The notes beneath the pieces were generated by a model, which was given only the letters and a program-made list of their open reading frames with translations, did no database searches and was not told the origin of the DNA. From positions 1-13,691 of the forward strand of contig URVX01000013.1 of NCBI GenBank assembly GCA_900551395.1: 13,691 nt of DNA, in the 5' to 3' direction. Source of the DNA: an uncultured Subdoligranulum sp. GTDB taxonomy: Bacteria; Bacillota; Clostridia; Christensenellales; CAG-314. Each line of letters starts with the position of its first letter. Position 1 is the stretch's first letter. Positions 1 to 7,766 of this stretch are shown here, in pieces. Made by a program: the position numbers and the translations under genes.

Positions 1-279
1 CCCTGTTTTTATTTCGATCAAATCATAAGCCAAAGCAATTTTGGTTTTTGTGTTCGGCTGAAAAGCTATGTGTATGTCGTGCTTTTCTAATACGCTGCCG
101 TCGTCCGCGACGTTAATAAAATCGATTCCGCCGTTTTTTACGGTTATTTCGATATTTTTCGCGCCTGCGTCCAGGCTGTTTTCGACAAGCTCCTTGACGA
201 TTGACGCCGGTCTCTCAACTACCTCGCCTGCGGAAATTTTGTTGTAAATATCGCTGGAAAGTATATTTATCTTGCTCAT
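1..279 (-). CDS. mutL: DNA mismatch repair protein MutL, N-terminal fragment (runs off the window)
   Basis: This is the first 93 codons of MutL, the GHKL-family ATPase that couples MutS mismatch recognition to strand removal. The ATG at 279-277 overlaps the mutS stop codon as ATGA, and a Shine-Dalgarno AAAGGA lies 6 nt upstream (plus 286-291). Residues 13-45 carry the classic block NKISAGEVVERPASIVKELV followed by ENSLDAGA, including the motif I Glu and Asn that act in catalysis and magnesium binding. The next part is unusual. Motif II, normally D-x-G-x-G, reads DDGSVL, so the second Gly is Val. The lid segment normally like RHATSKI reads PNTKTKI. The frame and spacing are otherwise normal, so this is substitution rather than frameshift. 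The rest of the ATPase and the dimerisation/endonuclease part lie outside the window, so it cannot be judged whether the protein is complete. The family assignment is firm; the activity is uncertain. Confidence 0.93.
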   Translation of the reverse strand, partial: MSKINILSSDIYNKISAGEVVERPASIVKELVENSLDAGAKNIEITVKNGGIDFINVADDGSVLEKHDIHIAFQPNTKTKIALAYDLIEIKTG

Positions 280-2891
280 ACGGTTTCCTTTATTTGTTTT
301 GATAGGTCGTTTAATATATCGAAAGCGAGAAGCGGCGTCAAGTTGTTCATATCCAGCTCCTTAAGCACGGACGCGGCTTTAATTGCAGCCTTGTTTTGCC
401 TGTCACGGGCTAGTTTTCTTTCTGTCTCCTCGTCCGCCTCCTGCTTGCTGAAAACAAAGGAGTTTATATCGTTTTTTTCCAGCAGGGAAACAAGCTCGGA
501 AGCCCTGTTGAGCACTGCTTTGTCTATGCCTGCCAAAGCCGCGACCTCTATGCCGAAGCTTTTGTTTGCGCCGCCTCTTGTAATTTTGCGCAGGAATACT
601 ATGCCGTCGGGCAGTTCCTTGACGGAAAATTTATAGTTTTTTACGCCTTCAAGTCGTCCCTCGAGCTCTGTAAGCTCGTGATAATGCGTAGCAAACAAAG
701 TTTTAGCACGAATTTTTTCGGTTATATGTTCCATAATTGCCCAAGCTATGCTCAAGCCGTCAAAGGTAGCGGTACCCCGCCCCACCTCGTCGAGAATAAT
801 AAGACTTTTGGAGGTGGCGCCGTTCATTATCGCGGCGATTTCGACCATTTCAACCATAAACGTGCTTTGATTGAGCGTGAGATCGTCGCTGGCGCCCACT
901 CTCGTGAAAATTTTGTCAACAATGGGAATCAGAGCGGATTTTGCCGGAACAAAGCTGCCGATATGCGTCATAAGAACAATAAGCGCAACCTGACGCATAA
1001 AGGTGCTTTTGCCCGCCATATTGGGCCCCGTGATTATCATGGTTCTGTTTTCATCTGTATCGAGAAAGGTGTCGTTTGTCACAAACACGTCGTTTTTCAA
1101 AAATTTTTCCACGACCGGATGTCGTCCTTCCACGATTTTAAGCTCGGTTCCGTGCGTGTTGATTTTGGGCTTGCGATAATTGTTGGCAACAGCTGCGCGC
1201 GCGAGGCTTGTCAAGGCATCCAGCTCCGCTACAGCCTGCGCTATCAACTGAAAATCAGTAATATTCGTCAAAAGCCGCTGTCTCAGTTTTTCAAAAAGTT
1301 CTTTTTCCAGCTTGAGAACGCTTTCGTCGGCGTTGAGTATTTCTTCCTCGAGCTTTTTCAATTCCTCCGTAACGAATCTTTCGCCTGAGGCAATTGTCTG
1401 TTTTCTGATATAACCCTCGGGCAGCACGTCCTTGAAGGAATTAGAAACCTCTATATAATATCCGAATACTCGGTTGTAACCCACCTTAAGCGTTTTTATT
1501 CCCGTTTTGTTTCGTTCACGCTCCTCTAACTATCCGATAAGCTCTATCCTGTTTTGTGAAATATTTCTAAGATAATCAACTTGCGGGTTGTAGCCTTCTT
1601 TAATGAAATTTCCGTCTCTCGAAACTGCCGGCGCATTGTCCTTTATAGCGGAAAACAGAAGCTGTTCGGCGTCGCTTACGTCGCGCAGGCGACTGTCTAT
1701 GTCTTTGATGAGCGCGGAATGAACCTCTGACAATATATTTTTCAATTTCGGAAGCTCCGCCAGCGAAGCCTGAAGACTGTTGCAGTCTCTCGGAGCAAGA
1801 TTGTTGTACGCGATTTTCGAGGAAAGTCTTTCGATATCTTTAATACGTTGCAAGCTGTCGGAAATTTCTTCGCGCAGCAAAAAATTGTCCACCAGCTCTT
1901 CCACCGCGTCCAGTCTGTTTTGAATTTTTTTGGGATTCTGAAGCGGGTGCTCTACCCAGTCGCACAACAGCCTGCCGCCCATGCCCGTTTTGGTATTGTC
2001 GAGCAGCCAAAGCAGACTGCCTTTCTTTTTGTTGTCCTTTCCGCTCGTAACAAGCTCGAGACTTCGGCGGGTGTTGACGTTTAAAGACATGAATTCGCTG
2101 TTTTCTATAAATTGAATCGGCGACAAATGAGACAAATATCTTTTTTGAGTTTCGTTAAGATATATCAAAAGCGCGCCGCAAGCGCGCAAAGCCGTTCTAT
2201 GCGTTTTCAGATTGAAAACTGCGGTAAAAGAAGTTTTGTATTGCTCTTTTATTGCCGACTCGGCTTTTTCCGACGAAAAAGCGCCGTCGTCATAGCATTT
2301 CAGCTTGGGAATCAGGTTGGCTCGCACTATATCCAGGCAATCGTTTAATCTGATGCTTTGTGAATCGGTCAAAATCTCTTTGGGGCTGTAGGACAGCAAA
2401 TTTTCCTGAAGCTCTTTCAGTGCCGTTTCGCCGGAAAATTCGTGAGCGAAAAAACGTCCGGTAGTGATATCGCAATATGCGGCTGCCGCAGCGTTTCCGT
2501 CTGAAAAGACAACCGCGAGATAATTGTTGTTTTTTTCGTTTAAAATGGTGTTTTCCACAACGGTGCCCGGCGTAACAACGCGAACCACGCCGCGCTTGAC
2601 CAATTCTCTGGAATTCGGCTCCGAAAGCTGTTCGCAGATGGCGACTTTTTCGGCCGCCTCGATGAGCTTGGCTATGTAGCTGTCGACGGCGTGATAAGGT
2701 ATGCCGCACATAGGCGCCTTACATTTTTGTCCGCAAACTTTGCTCGTCAGCACCAAATCGAGAATTTCGCTCGCCTTTATTGCGTCGTCGAAAAACATTT
2801 CGTAAAAGTCGCCTAACCTGTAAAGCAGTATGCTATCCTTATATTCGTCTTTAGTTTGCAGATACTGCTGCATCATCGGTGAGTAAATCAT
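276..2891 (-). CDS. mutS: DNA mismatch repair protein MutS, interrupted by an in-frame amber codon
   Basis: MutS recognises mismatches as a sliding-clamp ATPase. The frame has 871 codons (normal length), but codon 454 is TAG. The start is ATG 2891, with GGAGG 4 nt upstream and an ATGA overlap with the miaB stop. It gives MIYSPMMQQYL..., with the mismatch-reading F-Y-E motif at residues 29-31 (GDFYEMFF). Connector and lever domains follow up to residue 453. After the TAG the same frame continues LEERERNKTGIKTLKVGYN..., the conserved clamp entry. Then come Walker A GPNMAGKS (about 622-629), Walker B with DE at 701-702, FATHYHEL, and a normal end with the LTPL motif. From memory of B. subtilis MutS, the TAG replaces one residue (Arg there) with no gap. 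If UAG terminates, the product is a 453-residue fragment without clamp and ATPase; the only nearby in-frame restart is GTG 1484, with no usable ribosome-binding site. All other motifs are intact, which suggests a recent nonsense mutation, readthrough or a sequence error. mutL follows with an ATGA overlap, so early termination may also lower MutL. Confidence 0.92.
1530..1532 (-). other. in-frame TAG codon inside mutS (codon 454)
   Basis: Read on the minus strand the context is ATC GGA TAG TTA GAG GAG CGT, that is I-G-stop-L-E-E-R. Both flanks belong to the same frame and match the MutS family without a gap. The codon falls at a variable, often basic position where the clamp domain begins. One base change from CAG, AAG or GAG would produce it. 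A GAGGAG follows the stop, but the only start near it (GTG, 1 nt away) is out of frame and too close. The first in-frame GTG, at 1484, is about 33 nt downstream of it. Confidence 0.9.
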
Positions 2892-4213
2892 TTTTCCTCC
2901 GTAACCAAATCCCCCCACAAGGTTGCGGACCTTGAGGTTTTTATTTTAACGCTTACGAACTGCCCCGCGAGATTGTCGGAGCTTTTGAAATTTACCAGCC
3001 TGCCTCCGTCGGTACGTCCGCAGTAGGTATTTTCAAATTTTTCGTTTTTGTCCTCGACGAGTATTTCGTAAATTTTTCCTTCGTGCTCCCTGCTTATTTC
3101 TTTGGTTATCCTGTTTTGCAAGGCAATCAGCTTTTTTATTCTTTCAGTTTTGATTTCCTGCGGAACTTGATTTTCCATAGAATAACCGGGAGTGCCCTTT
3201 CGCCGACTGTATACGAAGCAGAAGGCTCCGGAAAACCGCGCCTCCTCGATCAGCTTCAATGTGTCGTCGAAATCTTCGTCTGTTTCTCCGGGGAAGCCGA
3301 CCATTACGTCGGTTGTGAGTCCGACTTCGGGCAAACGTGCTTTTATTATTTTCACGAGGTCGAGATACTGCTCGTGTGTGTAGCGTCTGTTCATTTTTTT
3401 GAGCACCGCATTGCTTCCGCTTTGCACCGGGAGATGGATATTTCTGCACAGCGAGGGATATTTTTCTATGACGTCCACTACGCTTTGATTGAAGTCTTTT
3501 GGGTGCGAGGTCATAAAACGTATTCTGTGTTTTCCCTCTATTTGCCCCAGCCTTTCCAGAAGTCCGGCAAAAGTCGTACCGTCTTTCAAATCGTTTCCGT
3601 ATGAATCCACGTTTTGTCCCAGCAGCGTAATTTCCTTGTAGCCTTCGTCGAGCAGCGTGCGAACCTCGTTTATGATATCGTCCGCCGGACGGCTGCGCTC
3701 GCGTCCTCTTACGTATGGAACTATGCAGTATGTGCAAAAATTGTTGCACCCGTAAATTATATTTACCCAGGCATTTGTGCCGCTTGTGCGGAAAATGGGA
3801 CGATCGTCGTTGTCGCCCAGAAAATCTCTGTTAAAAAATCTGCTTGTGGAGAAATTTTCATTTTTGTTTATCACGTCCTCGAGCAAATGTAAATTTGCCG
3901 TACCGAGAACGGCGTCCACAAAGGGAAATTTTTCAAAAATTTGCTGCGCCGCCCCCTCCTGCTGCGACATGCAACCGCAAACAACCACCTTCAACTCGGG
4001 GCGCGCGCGCTTCAATTTCTTCACCTGCCCTATATGCCCCATGATTTTCGTTTCGGCGGTTTCGCGTATGCAGCAGGTGTTGAAAACTATGACATCGGCG
4101 TCCCCTTCCCGAGCAGTTTCTTCAAAGCCTTTGCTTCTCAGTATGCCGGCGATTTTTTCCGATTCGTGCACATTCATCTGGCATCCGTAAGTGTGTATAA
4201 AATATTTCTTCAA
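2888..4213 (-). CDS. miaB: tRNA-2-methylthio-N6-dimethylallyladenosine synthase MiaB
   Basis: MiaB is a radical-SAM methylthiotransferase that converts i6A37 to ms2i6A37 in tRNAs reading UNN codons, supporting reading-frame maintenance. The 441 residues match the usual length. The N-terminal UPF0004 domain holds the three cysteines for the auxiliary 4Fe-4S cluster: C11 in YGCQMN, C47 in NTCCIR and C81 in CGCMSQ. The radical-SAM CxxxCxxC is C156, C160 and C163 (GCNNFCTYC), followed by IVPYVRGRERSR. A C-terminal TRAM domain occupies roughly residues 377-437. The start is TTG at 4213-4211, supported by GAGGA 7 nt upstream and by the canonical MKKYFIHTYGCQMN opening. It is the first gene after a strong promoter, and its TGA stop overlaps the mutS ATG. 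The miaB-mutS-mutL order is common in Bacillota. The assignment over related MtaB/RimO enzymes rests on the NTCCIRE and GRERSR forms and on this context. Confidence 0.96.
   Translation of the reverse strand: MKKYFIHTYGCQMNVHESEKIAGILRSKGFEETAREGDADVIVFNTCCIRETAETKIMGHIGQVKKLKRARPELKVVVCGCMSQQEGAAQQIFEKFPFVDAVLGTANLHLLEDVINKNENFSTSRFFNRDFLGDNDDRPIFRTSGTNAWVNIIYGCNNFCTYCIVPYVRGRERSRPADDIINEVRTLLDEGYKEITLLGQNVDSYGNDLKDGTTFAGLLERLGQIEGKHRIRFMTSHPKDFNQSVVDVIEKYPSLCRNIHLPVQSGSNAVLKKMNRRYTHEQYLDLVKIIKARLPEVGLTTDVMVGFPGETDEDFDDTLKLIEEARFSGAFCFVYSRRKGTPGYSMENQVPQEIKTERIKKLIALQNRITKEISREHEGKIYEILVEDKNEKFENTYCGRTDGGRLVNFKSSDNLAGQFVSVKIKTSRSATLWGDLVTEEK
2896..2900 (-). promoter_or_regulatory. ribosome binding site deciding the mutS start
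   Basis: A perfect GGAGG lies 4 nt before ATG 2891, inside the last codons of miaB. It selects ATG 2891 over the upstream in-frame start at 2918, which would add a glycine-rich MGGFGYGGK tail not seen in MutS proteins and would place the SD inside the gene. Confidence 0.85.
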
Positions 4214-4220
4214 GTAAAAT

Positions 4221-4225
4221 TCCTC
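4221..4225 (-). promoter_or_regulatory. ribosome binding site for the TTG start of miaB
   Basis: GAGGA is followed by a 7-nt AT-rich spacer (ATTTTAC) and TTG 4213. It supports the rare TTG start. No ATG precedes the conserved N terminus in this frame. With the predicted transcription start near 4227, the leader is only about 14 nt. Confidence 0.75.
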
Positions 4226-4233
4226 GTTGGAAT

Positions 4234-4262
4234 ATTATACAATTTTGTTGCCGAAATTTCAA
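4234..4262 (-). promoter_or_regulatory. sigma-70-type promoter of the miaB-mutS-mutL operon
   Basis: On the minus strand TTGAAA (plus 4262-4257) and a perfect TATAAT (plus 4239-4234) are separated by exactly 17 nt. Transcription would start near 4227, just upstream of the miaB SD. The -35 box overlaps the palindrome GAAATTTC (4253-4260). It sits in the short divergent region shared with the PBP gene, so the two promoters may interfere. This is a motif match without experimental support, but it is close to consensus and well placed. Confidence 0.8.
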
Positions 4263-4276
4263 GCTAAATAATAAAA

Positions 4277-6571
4277 TTGTTGGCTTTTACAAATAATAAA
4301 AGCGTGAAGAAACAAAAAATCGCCGCATGGCGCATCGTTATGTTGATAATGGTTTGTATAATTGCTCTATGCATGCTTGCATCGGGCATTTTTATGATTG
4401 TCTGTGTGACGGACAAGGATTATGTCAGATTCGATGCGTCAAAAATGAATGAAAACAGAAAAAGAGCCGTTTTCCTCGACGCGGACGGTCAGCCTATGGA
4501 AACGGCGGGAGGCAGACGGGGAAAGTATGTTTCCGTTTCGGAATTACACGACTACACGCTTAACGCTTTCGTGTCTACCGAAGACAAGCGCTTTTACAAG
4601 CATCACGGATTAGATATCAAAAGAATCGGAGCCGCAGCGATAAAAAATATTTTTTCGGGCAGCTACAAGGAAGGCGCCTCCACCATAACCCAGCAGCTTG
4701 TAAAAAATACGTTTCTTACAAACAAAAAGACACTAAAACGCAAGGTAAACGAAATGTTTCTTACTTTAAAGGTCGAACAGGAATATGACAAAAAAGAAAT
4801 TTTGGAAATGTATCTCAACACGATTTATTTCGGCACAAACGCTTACGGAATAGAAACTGCAAGCAAAACTTATTTCGGCAAATCGGCGTCTGAGCTTACG
4901 CTTGCCGAAAGCGCGGGACTTGCCGGCATGCTGAAGGCTCCCAACAATTATTCGCCTATCAACAATTATGCAAAATTTTTGTCTCGCCGAAATCTCGTGC
5001 TGGATTTGATGAGGACAAACGGATTCATCGACGACAATCAGTGCGAAAGCGCCAAAGAAGAAAAGATAGATTTGACATTGATAGATACCCGAGCCGCCAC
5101 GGAAAAAAATTATCTTGGAGCCGCTGTAAACGAAACGTGCAAATTGCTTAACATAAAAGAAGAACAGTTGATAAACAAGCCGTATAAGATAAAAACATTT
5201 TTCGATTTTCGACTGCAGAACGCACTGGAAAAAAGCATGAAAACAGAAATCGAAACTTCGGGCGGAGAGTCCGCTTCTCGCTGTGCGTATGTTGTGAATA
5301 ATATTTCAGGTGGAGTATCTTCTTATATCGGATATTCTAAGTATAATATTTATAACATAAACAGGCAGGTCGGCTCGGCAATAAAGCCCTTAGCCGTATA
5401 TTGTCCGGCTTTAGACCTCAAGACAATCACTCCTGCTACTCCTGTGTTGGATGAAAAAACCGATTTCGACGGCTATTCGCCTAACAATTTCAACAATAAA
5501 TATTATGGTTGGACTACGGTCAGGCGCGCGGTAGCCGACAGTATGAATACAGCCGCTGTAAAGGTGCTCAATTCGATAGGAGTAAATGCCTCTATCGGAT
5601 ATCTCAACAAAAACGGGATAAAAACAGATATTCACGACAAAAATTTGTCCATTGCCTTGGGCAGCTTTTACAACGGCGTGAATCTGAAGGAACTTTTGAC
5701 GGGCTACCTTACGTTGGCAAATTCGGGCGTTTATAAAAGCGTGGGATTTGTCGACGAAGTGTCGTTGAACGGAAAAATCCTTTACAAAAAGAATACTGAA
5801 AACGGAGCGAGAGTATTTAGAGACGAAAGCGCATACCTCATGACCGACATGCTCAAAACGGTCACTCAGTCCGGAACAGCTAAAGTTTTGTCCGATTTGA
5901 ATTTTGAGGTGGCGGGAAAAACAGGTACCGCCGGAGGAAGGAACGGAAATACGGACGCATTTTTCTGCGGTTTCGACACTAAAAACACCTATATGTTCTG
6001 GGTGGGAGCAGAAAGCTCCGATCCGCTCGGTGCGGATGTTACGGGAAACGTCTCCGCCCGTCTGGCAAGAGAATTTTTATCGCACGCCTACGACGAGTCC
6101 CCCGAAAACTTTAAGCGTCCGCAAAATATCGTAGAAAAGCGGCTGGATAAAAAAACTTTTATTCAAAAGCACGCCTTGGCTCTCGCTCATTCGGAAAATA
6201 ATCAAAGCGAAGTTTTCACCGAAGTGTTCGAGATGAACAATTGCCCTACCGTCGTGTCGGAGGCGGAAGAAAAAATCATACCGCCGGAGATCAGACTGTG
6301 CACCGAAGATGACGTGCCTGTAATATTCGCAGACAACCTCAGCAAAAATCAACGCCTGTACAGAGAATTCGAAGGAAAAGAGATTTGCTTGAAAATCGAG
6401 GAGGTTGACGGAGTTGTCTATGCCGTAGACAAAAAAGCCGTCTCAAACGGGATTTACACTTATTACGTAAAAGAAAACGGAAAGAAAGTGAGCAACATCG
6501 AATTTTATTACAAGAAAGTTCGTTCTGCAGAAAGAAATGACCGAAAATGGTATGAAAATTGGTTCTGGTAA
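4277..6571 (+). CDS. class A (bifunctional) penicillin-binding protein, PBP1A-like
   Basis: A membrane-anchored peptidoglycan synthase with GT51 glycosyltransferase and transpeptidase domains, 764 residues as called. A basic N terminus precedes one membrane segment (about residues 20-44). The GT51 domain carries EDKRFYKHHG with catalytic Glu102, then GASTITQQ (133-140) and a well-conserved stretch to about 230. The transpeptidase has all three motifs: S367-A-I-K370, S422-M-N424 and K548-T-G-T551. It should therefore be active and beta-lactam sensitive. The last 140 or so residues form a polar, probably beta-rich extension ending in an aromatic tail (WYENWFW). The usual P before the active-site GS is Val (RQVGSAIKPL). 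The start is uncertain: TTG 4277 has no clear SD, GTG 4304 (codon 10) gives a typical MKKQK opening, and ATG 4340 falls inside the membrane segment. A possible -10 (TATAAA, 4196-4201) has only a weak -35. It is the only plus-strand gene, transcribed alone and closed by the terminator at its stop codon. Confidence 0.95.
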   Translation: MLAFTNNKSVKKQKIAAWRIVMLIMVCIIALCMLASGIFMIVCVTDKDYVRFDASKMNENRKRAVFLDADGQPMETAGGRRGKYVSVSELHDYTLNAFVSTEDKRFYKHHGLDIKRIGAAAIKNIFSGSYKEGASTITQQLVKNTFLTNKKTLKRKVNEMFLTLKVEQEYDKKEILEMYLNTIYFGTNAYGIETASKTYFGKSASELTLAESAGLAGMLKAPNNYSPINNYAKFLSRRNLVLDLMRTNGFIDDNQCESAKEEKIDLTLIDTRAATEKNYLGAAVNETCKLLNIKEEQLINKPYKIKTFFDFRLQNALEKSMKTEIETSGGESASRCAYVVNNISGGVSSYIGYSKYNIYNINRQVGSAIKPLAVYCPALDLKTITPATPVLDEKTDFDGYSPNNFNNKYYGWTTVRRAVADSMNTAAVKVLNSIGVNASIGYLNKNGIKTDIHDKNLSIALGSFYNGVNLKELLTGYLTLANSGVYKSVGFVDEVSLNGKILYKKNTENGARVFRDESAYLMTDMLKTVTQSGTAKVLSDLNFEVAGKTGTAGGRNGNTDAFFCGFDTKNTYMFWVGAESSDPLGADVTGNVSARLAREFLSHAYDESPENFKRPQNIVEKRLDKKTFIQKHALALAHSENNQSEVFTEVFEMNNCPTVVSEAEEKIIPPEIRLCTEDDVPVIFADNLSKNQRLYREFEGKEICLKIEEVDGVVYAVDKKAVSNGIYTYYVKENGKKVSNIEFYYKKVRSAERNDRKWYENWFW

Positions 6572-6610
6572 AAGCACATCCGACAAATTATTTGTCGGAT
6601 GTGCTTTTTT
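6570..6610 (+). terminator. intrinsic terminator between convergent PBP and thiI genes
   Basis: A perfect 18-bp inverted repeat (arms 6570-6587 and 6591-6608, core GCACATCCGACAAA) surrounds a 3-nt loop and runs into six Ts (6605-6610). The left arm begins inside the PBP stop codon, and the T run overlaps the thiI stop codon (6611-6609). It can serve both strands, but the minus-strand U run is only four, so it is stronger for the PBP transcript. It is the only strong terminator in the window. Confidence 0.92.
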
Positions 6611-7766
6611 AATGTTTAAATATCTCCGTTTCCGAAGTGCTTAATGCCCTTTCAATCAAACCGTCTATGTCGAGAGAGCTTTCTGCCCTTATTACGTTTT
6701 CGAGCTTTGGTTTCGTTACGGGATTTTTCGGCAAAAAGACTGTACAGCAATCCTCGTAAGGCAAAATGGAGGTTTCAAAGGTGCCTATTTTGCGTGCCGT
6801 TTCAATAATTTCATCTTTGTCAAAGCCGATAAGCGGTCTGAAAACAGGTTTTTGCGCAACCGCGTTTGTTACGTTTATGCTTTCCAGTGTCTGACTGGCT
6901 ACCTGTCCCAAGCTTTCTCCCGTAACAATGGCTCCGCACCCCTCTCTTTGCGCAATTTTGTTTGCAATTCGCATCATAAATCGACGCAGCAAGGTAATCA
7001 TAAGGTCTTCAGGACATTTTTCATGTATCGTAGTCTGAATTTCAGTGACGGAAACGGTTTCCACGGCGAACTCCAAAGTATATTCCGTCAATTTTTTAGC
7101 CAAATCCATCACCTTTTCCTTTGCGCGGAGTCCGGTGTAAGGATAACTATGGAAATGGAGTCCCCGTATCATCATTCCGCGTTTTGCCATCATGTAACCG
7201 GCAACAGGACTGTCTATTCCTCCCGACAATAAAAGAAGTCCTTTTCCGCTCGTGCCGACGGGCATACCGTTCACTGCTTTGATGCTGTCGGAATAAACAA
7301 GCGTTTTTCCGTTTTCTCTGACATCTATATTGACGCTCCAATCGGGATTGTGCAGGTTTACTTTCAGCTGCGGATTGGATTCCAGCAGCATTCCTCCAAT
7401 TTCTGCCGACAATTCCATAGATTTCATCGGAAAAGCTTTGTCTGCCCTGTTTGTATTTATTCTGAAAGTGCCCTCGCGCCCTGCGAGGGCTTTGACGCAT
7501 TGAAAAATTTCATCCACGGTCGAGCTTGTTTCGAGCGCAGAACTCAGGGAGTGAATACCGAAAACTTTTTTAAGTTTTTCTATAATTAAGATTTCGTCGT
7601 TTTCGTCGAAATTTACAATTAAATATCTGCCTTGCTGCTTCAAAAGCTCATAGCGAATTCCCAAAAGACTCTTTTTTATGTTTGTCAACAAAGCATTTTC
7701 AAAAAAACCTCTGTTGTTGCCTTTAAGATGTATTTCGGAGTATCGTATAATAATTGCTTTTTTCAT
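6609..7766 (-). CDS. thiI: tRNA 4-thiouridine synthetase ThiI (short form without rhodanese domain)
   Basis: ThiI adenylates U8 of tRNA and replaces its oxygen with sulfur, giving s4U; in some bacteria it also takes part in thiamine thiazole synthesis. The 385 residues contain an N-terminal ferredoxin-like/THUMP region (about 1-165), the PP-loop ATP-binding motif SGGIDS at 181-186, and the ThiI-specific PYEDCC...FLP block with C340 and C341, one of which probably receives the persulfide. There is no C-terminal rhodanese domain, as in B. subtilis and most Bacillota. Sulfur would therefore come straight from a cysteine desulfurase, encoded immediately upstream with an ATGA overlap. The ATG at 7766 has an AAAGGTG SD 4 nt before it (plus 7771-7777). 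The TAA stop lies in the T run of the terminator. Confidence 0.96.
   Translation of the reverse strand: MKKAIIIRYSEIHLKGNNRGFFENALLTNIKKSLLGIRYELLKQQGRYLIVNFDENDEILIIEKLKKVFGIHSLSSALETSSTVDEIFQCVKALAGREGTFRINTNRADKAFPMKSMELSAEIGGMLLESNPQLKVNLHNPDWSVNIDVRENGKTLVYSDSIKAVNGMPVGTSGKGLLLLSGGIDSPVAGYMMAKRGMMIRGLHFHSYPYTGLRAKEKVMDLAKKLTEYTLEFAVETVSVTEIQTTIHEKCPEDLMITLLRRFMMRIANKIAQREGCGAIVTGESLGQVASQTLESINVTNAVAQKPVFRPLIGFDKDEIIETARKIGTFETSILPYEDCCTVFLPKNPVTKPKLENVIRAESSLDIDGLIERALSTSETEIFKH

Noticed and set aside
678..1388. 236-codon open frame on the plus strand inside mutS
   Set aside because: It is antisense to a strongly conserved mutS segment, its product has no recognisable domain, and it has no plausible promoter or SD. 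It is a shadow of the real gene.
276..1484. Separate gene for the C-terminal half of mutS starting at GTG 1484
   Set aside because: The GTG lies in the middle of the conserved LKVGYNRVFGYY block, has no properly spaced SD, and the homologous sequence continues upstream in frame to the TAG. It is better described as the distal part of an interrupted mutS.
1530..2918. mutS start at 2918 instead of 2891
   Set aside because: It would add nine glycine-rich residues encoded by the miaB tail and the SD itself. ATG 2891 has GGAGG and the ATGA overlap seen at the other junctions.
4196..4201. TATAAA as the PBP -10 element
   Set aside because: The matching -35 position (TTCATC) is poor and there is no extended -10, so it is not listed as a promoter.
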